Source of the DNA: Selaginella moellendorffii
Lineage: Eukaryota > Streptophyta > Lycopodiopsida > Selaginellales > Selaginellaceae
NCBI RefSeq assembly: GCF_000143415.4
Contig: NW_003314265.1
Coordinates: 2,508,559-2,572,558 of the forward strand
Direction: 5' to 3'
Length of the DNA stretch: 64,000 nt
Shown here: piece after piece, positions 60,394 through 64,000 of the stretch
How the letters are laid out: each line of letters starts with the position of its first letter
How positions within the stretch are numbered: position 1 is the stretch's first letter
Translations under genes and position numbers: made by a program
Notes under the pieces: generated by a model
Database searches by the model: none
Told to the model about the DNA's origin: nothing
Seen by the model: only the letters and a program-made list of their open reading frames with translations

Positions 60394-60415
60394 TCCCACT
60401 TTAACGAAATAGAGC
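60394..60415 (-). repeat. Family 1 right terminal inverted repeat
   Basis: TCCCACTTTAACGAAATAGA plus GC, the inverse of the left end. Confidence 0.9.
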
Positions 60416-60540
60416 TTATGTGATATGATATCACCTTTTAGAATAAGGTATGTTACCTACAACTAATATCATTTTATTATATATGTATTTTTTCTTTTAA
60501 AAGTAACAATACTATAGTATAGTAAAATTATACCCATTAT

Positions 60541-61080
60541 CACTTTATGGTGAGGAATAAAATTCCTTTGGGAAACATTGCATTGGCTAGTGAAAAATAT
60601 AAAGTTTTTAAGCCACCCTATAGTGGAATATGTGTCTATAACTCATTTTTGAATCTATTGTACATCCATATATGCATATTTTTCAGACCCACCATTGGGC
60701 AATTGCTACAGTGCTCAAGAAAAGTTTATAAACCCATAGAGCTATTTGTCTTATCCAAAAAAATATATCATATTAGACATTGAATATAATAGTGTTCTAT
60801 GCTTTCAAGTAGTCCTGCCATATCAAGAGCAAGATCTTACAAAAACATATGGTATTGCTCTTAAAGCACTAGAGGCAATCCCTCTTTAATAGCAAAATCC
60901 AGAATTTTATATATAGAGAGCTTTAATTTAACTTCACTAGAGCTCTTAGCAAAAAAGGATTGTTATGTGGAGGTGAAGGTGGAATGCTAGTAGAATTTGG
61001 GGATGGAGGTGGAAATTGATATAAAATGCTAGGGGCCAAGTACGAGTAACAATAACTTTCCTTCGAGCCATTTCAATAAA
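60541..61080 (-). pseudogene. Rearranged family 2 zinc-finger gene (copy 3)
   Basis: 60640-61080 matches the zinc-finger genes at 21058 and 21880 on the same strand, including the EHC.NCPR region and the Ser/Pro-rich start. The segment encoding the C-terminus (MVRNKIPLGNIALASEKYKV ... KPPY, 60547-60625) is inverted and now reads on the plus strand. It belongs to the family 2 copy C split by the family 1 element. 61100-61541 is AT-rich DNA related to 22480-22620, without a gene. Confidence 0.6.
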
Positions 61081-61541
61081 AACTTCCAAGAAGCTCAAGG
61101 AGAATAAAGAACCTACAATGACTATAACTTTTCTAGATAGTTTATATATTAAGTTTTAGTTTTGGGAATGAGATGCATTTATTATGACATTGACAATACT
61201 CAGATTTATGAAATGTTAGTCTCGGAAATGGGGCTTCATAATCATAGCTTACCTGTAAATAGAAGAGCTTATAGAATTCTAGATTATTGTGTATACATAT
61301 GCTTTATCATTCTAATGAAATCCTACTTTATTGTGCATGAATTCTTTTCTACACATGCTAAATTTCTAGAGAAATAAATTGCAAGGAAATATAAACTACA
61401 TTATAGTGGTAGGTATGTTGGCACACTACCATTCTCTCGTGTGAGAATACATTTTATTCTTGGAAATGTAAATAAAGTTGATTCTTTGATGTGATATTAC
61501 TTTTAAGTCTTTCAAAAGATTTTGATTTATTTTATTCTTAT

Positions 61542-63822
61542 TCATCTCCGCGGGAAACGATGCTCCTCCACCTTTGATCCTCATCCGAATTCACGTATAC
61601 CCGGTAAGGTTCTCGATAGGCCTCTGCTGCGGGGTTGAGCTGTTTCTGAAGCCGGCGGTCGACATCCCTCTTAATGAAATTTGGATACTAATCCAACTTC
61701 TCAGCTTTACTTTTCGTGGCATCCCGCAGCAGATCGATGAACTTGGGGGCCCCCTTCACGTACTCGTCGATGTCTTCATTTGACAAGTCCAGCTCTTCCA
61801 TCATCTCTTGCGTGGTGTCGATGCTCACCCTCGCCACGGCCACTTGCTCGAAGATCCAATCCTTCAATAGCGCACGAGCTCTCAGAGTCGTGCACAAGTC
61901 CTCGTATGTCACAATATGGCCGGGAGTCATTTTGGTCTTGTTGAAGACTACCTCACCACGTAGAAGAGCATTAGCCACTGTCAGAAGGTCGTCGTCGTCT
62001 AGAGACCGCGAGAAACGCAAGGCGTTGAGCTTCAAATCATTGGGCTTCCGGCCGTCCTCCACACCCATTGAGTTTAACAACTCCCCGTCATGGTACCTCC
62101 TCAGCACATCTACCCATTTGTCAAAAACAACTTTTGTCGCGAGTAGAATGTTATGGATGCTGAGTGTGTCATTGACCCCCAGTGTTTTCGAGAGAAGACT
62201 CGAGAATTCCTGCAATGGAAATGGCGTGAGGCCACATGCTATGCCACATGCAACGAGGCTTACTGCCAGGCGCTAGTTGCTAGTGCACGTCCTTGTCCTG
62301 GTTTTTGTGGCTTCTTCAGTTGAACCCAGAGCTTCCGTGTTCGTGCCAATGTCTCGTGCAGGCCCGATTTGTAGCACGTTTCTTGCTTGACATTCTGCGC
62401 GTGGGAGATGTATATGATAGATCGAAGGGGCGAGTTGCCTTTTACCAGGCGGACAACTCTTGTCTTGAAGACTTTCTTCACCTCCTCGCCCACCATAATA
62501 TCCACAACTATCTGTTGCATCGCCAAGCTAGAATGCTGCCCGGAGACGGCATAGAACCGGATGTTCTGATCGTCCAACACCTTCCTATTGATCAAGTCTG
62601 GAAACCTCGTCTCGCCCTTCATTGTTCGGTAGTAGGGGATCACGTCTGCGATGTCGGGTGTTACTGGACTTGCTAGCATCTTCTGCTTCAGTTTCTCCAC
62701 CCACTCATCAGATACTAGCCTGTGGTTGTATTTGCTTTGGATCTCGATACGGCTCACGTCGATTGTATATACTTTGTTGGAATAGTAACAAGTACTATTA
62801 TCTGCGACGATTTTTGCTGCCTCTTCTTGCTCTTTCTGCTCTTTTGCGGCTCTTCTTTTTGGTGGGTGTAGTGTTCGAACCCGAGGCAATGGCATCACCG
62901 AGTAGCTTCTTTTTTGGAGTAGCAGAGTCGGACGTCGGCTTGAGCTTGACCACCCTTTTCTGCTTCGGGGTAGTTTCCAGATCGACCCCCTTCCCCTTCG
63001 CTTCGCAAACTGGAGGCACTCTCAACGGCTCAATGTTGGAATATAGTTTTTGAACATCGCCGTAGGTGAGGTCCGTGGATTCCATGTGATCTTCATAGAC
63101 CCGCAGCGTCTTTGAAATTGTGGGCCTCCTGGACAACCTCTCCCTAGCTCCCTCTAGGAATTCCTCATAGCCACTGCCCCCCTCCGGGAAGCCGCTAGGA
63201 TGTGCAAGGTGGATCTTGAAGGCGGACGCTGTCTCTACCACAAGTGCCAGTCCATATTCTTGCATGGAACTGCATGGAGTGTCTGTCACTTGGATGAGGA
63301 TCCCCATGCATTCTTTTCTCCCACCATCTGTGTTGTACAGCATCAGATCTTCGCCTTCCATCCCGAAAGTCCAACTGGTGAGCTCCTCCCCCTTCTCTGC
63401 ATCCACATTGACAGTGGCTGGAAGAAGAACGCAATTCCTCGCCTGTTCAGAAATGCACAACAATTAGAGCTGACAGATGAAAAGCTAGCAGCTGGAAATA
63501 ACGTGAGGCCACACGCCATTCACCACTGCATCAGATGTCTTGAGGCTGCATCCTAAGATGGCGTGAGGCTACACGCCATCTATAACCGGACTGCACTCGA
63601 GAGCCCAATCGGTGCATGCCAATGTTGCTACTGAATGGCATGTGGCCTCATGCCATTTTCTACTTGGTCTAAAAGACTTACCATTTGAAACCGAATGGAG
63701 GCCGTGACAATCGAGGCCGGACTCGCTGGCGAATGTGCACTGTGTGTGCAGCGGATCGTAGCAGCAAGGCTACTCTGCCACTTACAGTTGGAGAGTGGTG
63801 CTGAAATCTCCCGGGACGCCAA
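61542..63822 (-). pseudogene. ParB-like gene of family 1, copy 3 (truncated, interrupted)
   Basis: Exon 1 from Met 63822, exon 2 and part of exon 3 are present; everything after about VSRGDE is missing. Damage relative to the intact copy: one inserted base near 62843 (frameshift after KKKSRK), one base lost at the 5' splice site of intron 2 near 62265, and a CAG to TAG stop at 61688-61690. Also a 3-bp in-frame deletion near 62920. Confidence 0.8.
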
Positions 63823-64000
63823 GTGGGCTGCGTGTGGGTGGCGGAGTGGGCGGCGGAGTTGGCGGCGAAGTTACAAACTGGGTGTGTCTTGAAGTGGACG
63901 CCGATGCACACGAGCGCGATGTGAGCGCGAGTGTGATGCAAGTGCGAGTGGACGCCGATGCACACGAGAAACCTGTAGAGAAGTGAGCGTGATCCCGAGT
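61542..64000 (-). mobile_element. Family 1 element fragment (copy 3), runs off the right edge
   Basis: Homology to family 1 starts abruptly at TCATCTCCGCGGG inside the ParB-like gene and continues, in reverse orientation, to its upstream GC-rich tandem repeat at the window end. Palindromes at about 62220, 63500, 63557 and 63636. Confidence 0.85.

Larger units (their letters stand above)
46732..60415. mobile_element. Family 1 element, end-to-end copy (13,684 bp)
   Basis: Bounded by inverted 22-bp repeats (46732-46753 and 60394-60415). From the left: SPYYTP ORF (minus), DUF7869-type transposase (minus, three stops), leader region with a foldback insertion, telomere-type repeat, a replaced central segment, then the long ParB-like/FCP1 gene (plus). 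About 27 palindromes occur throughout. A direct TATGT at 46725-46729 and 60417-60421 is a possible target duplication, separated from the repeats by 1-2 bp, so uncertain. Both flanks are family 2 DNA (methyltransferase gene left, zinc-finger gene right), so the element inserted into a family 2 copy. Transposition now would need transposase in trans. Confidence 0.8.

Noticed and set aside
1-64000. tRNA or rRNA genes
   Set aside because: I looked for tRNA-like B-box words and rRNA signatures and saw nothing convincing. Only the tRNA-Met-complementary primer site was found.

Overview
The window looks like repeat-rich nuclear DNA of a land plant. The pointers are: a bulb-type (G-type) lectin gene and a decayed lectin receptor-kinase copy at the left edge; an LTR retrotransposon primed by initiator tRNA-Met (TGGTATCAGAGG); TTTAGGG telomere-type repeats; and spliceosomal introns of only about 40-60 nt. 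Such short introns would suit a lycophyte such as Selaginella, but that is inference. Apart from the lectin gene, almost everything is mobile DNA.

Layout. 1-862: start of a lectin gene (minus strand). 2.4-5.1 kb: scrambled Ty3/gypsy relic. 5.6-6.2 kb: lectin receptor-kinase pseudogene. 6.9-23.5 kb: an old element here called family 2. It is bounded by inverted GAGCTC-rich ends and carries a decayed SWIM/MULE-like transposase (minus), an interrupted ParB-like/DNA-methyltransferase gene (plus), two zinc-finger pseudogenes and a small SPYYTP protein. A 7.2-kb non-autonomous LTR retrotransposon (9969-17176) is inserted in it. 24.4-25.2 kb: inverted LTR relic. 25.2-39.0 kb: two partial copies of a second element, family 1, joined as a large inverted repeat. 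39.0-46.5 kb: two more family 2 ParB-MTase copies. 46,732-60,415: a family 1 copy with both ends, 13.7 kb with 22-bp terminal inverted repeats, nested in the second of these family 2 copies. 61.5-64.0 kb: a further truncated family 1 fragment.

The most interesting content is family 1. From a central region containing an interstitial telomere-type repeat, two genes diverge. Leftward runs a DUF7869-type transposase of about 1,030 aa plus a small SPYYTP protein. Rightward runs an 11-exon gene that I can splice in frame to about 1,689 aa: a ParB-like domain, a degenerate beta-class-methyltransferase-like region, a highly acidic linker and a C-terminal FCP1-like phosphatase domain. The element is strewn with roughly 27 copies of a 20-22 bp near-perfect palindrome (TGGCRTGNGGCCNCAYGCCA) in introns, intergenic DNA and even exons. 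I saw none outside family 1. A ParB-like protein together with many dispersed palindromes in a plant transposon suggests an undescribed self-recognition or partition-like system. Family 2 has a different transposase but the same ParB-MTase and SPYYTP modules, with more recognisable methyltransferase motifs, so the cargo appears to be exchanged between, or ancestral to, both families.

Every premature stop I could trace by comparing family 1 copies is a sense-strand C-to-T change in CAG, CGA or CAA codons, the signature expected from deamination of plant-methylated cytosines. The 13.7-kb copy has a broken transposase but an intact long cargo gene. The copy at 25 kb has the best preserved transposase.
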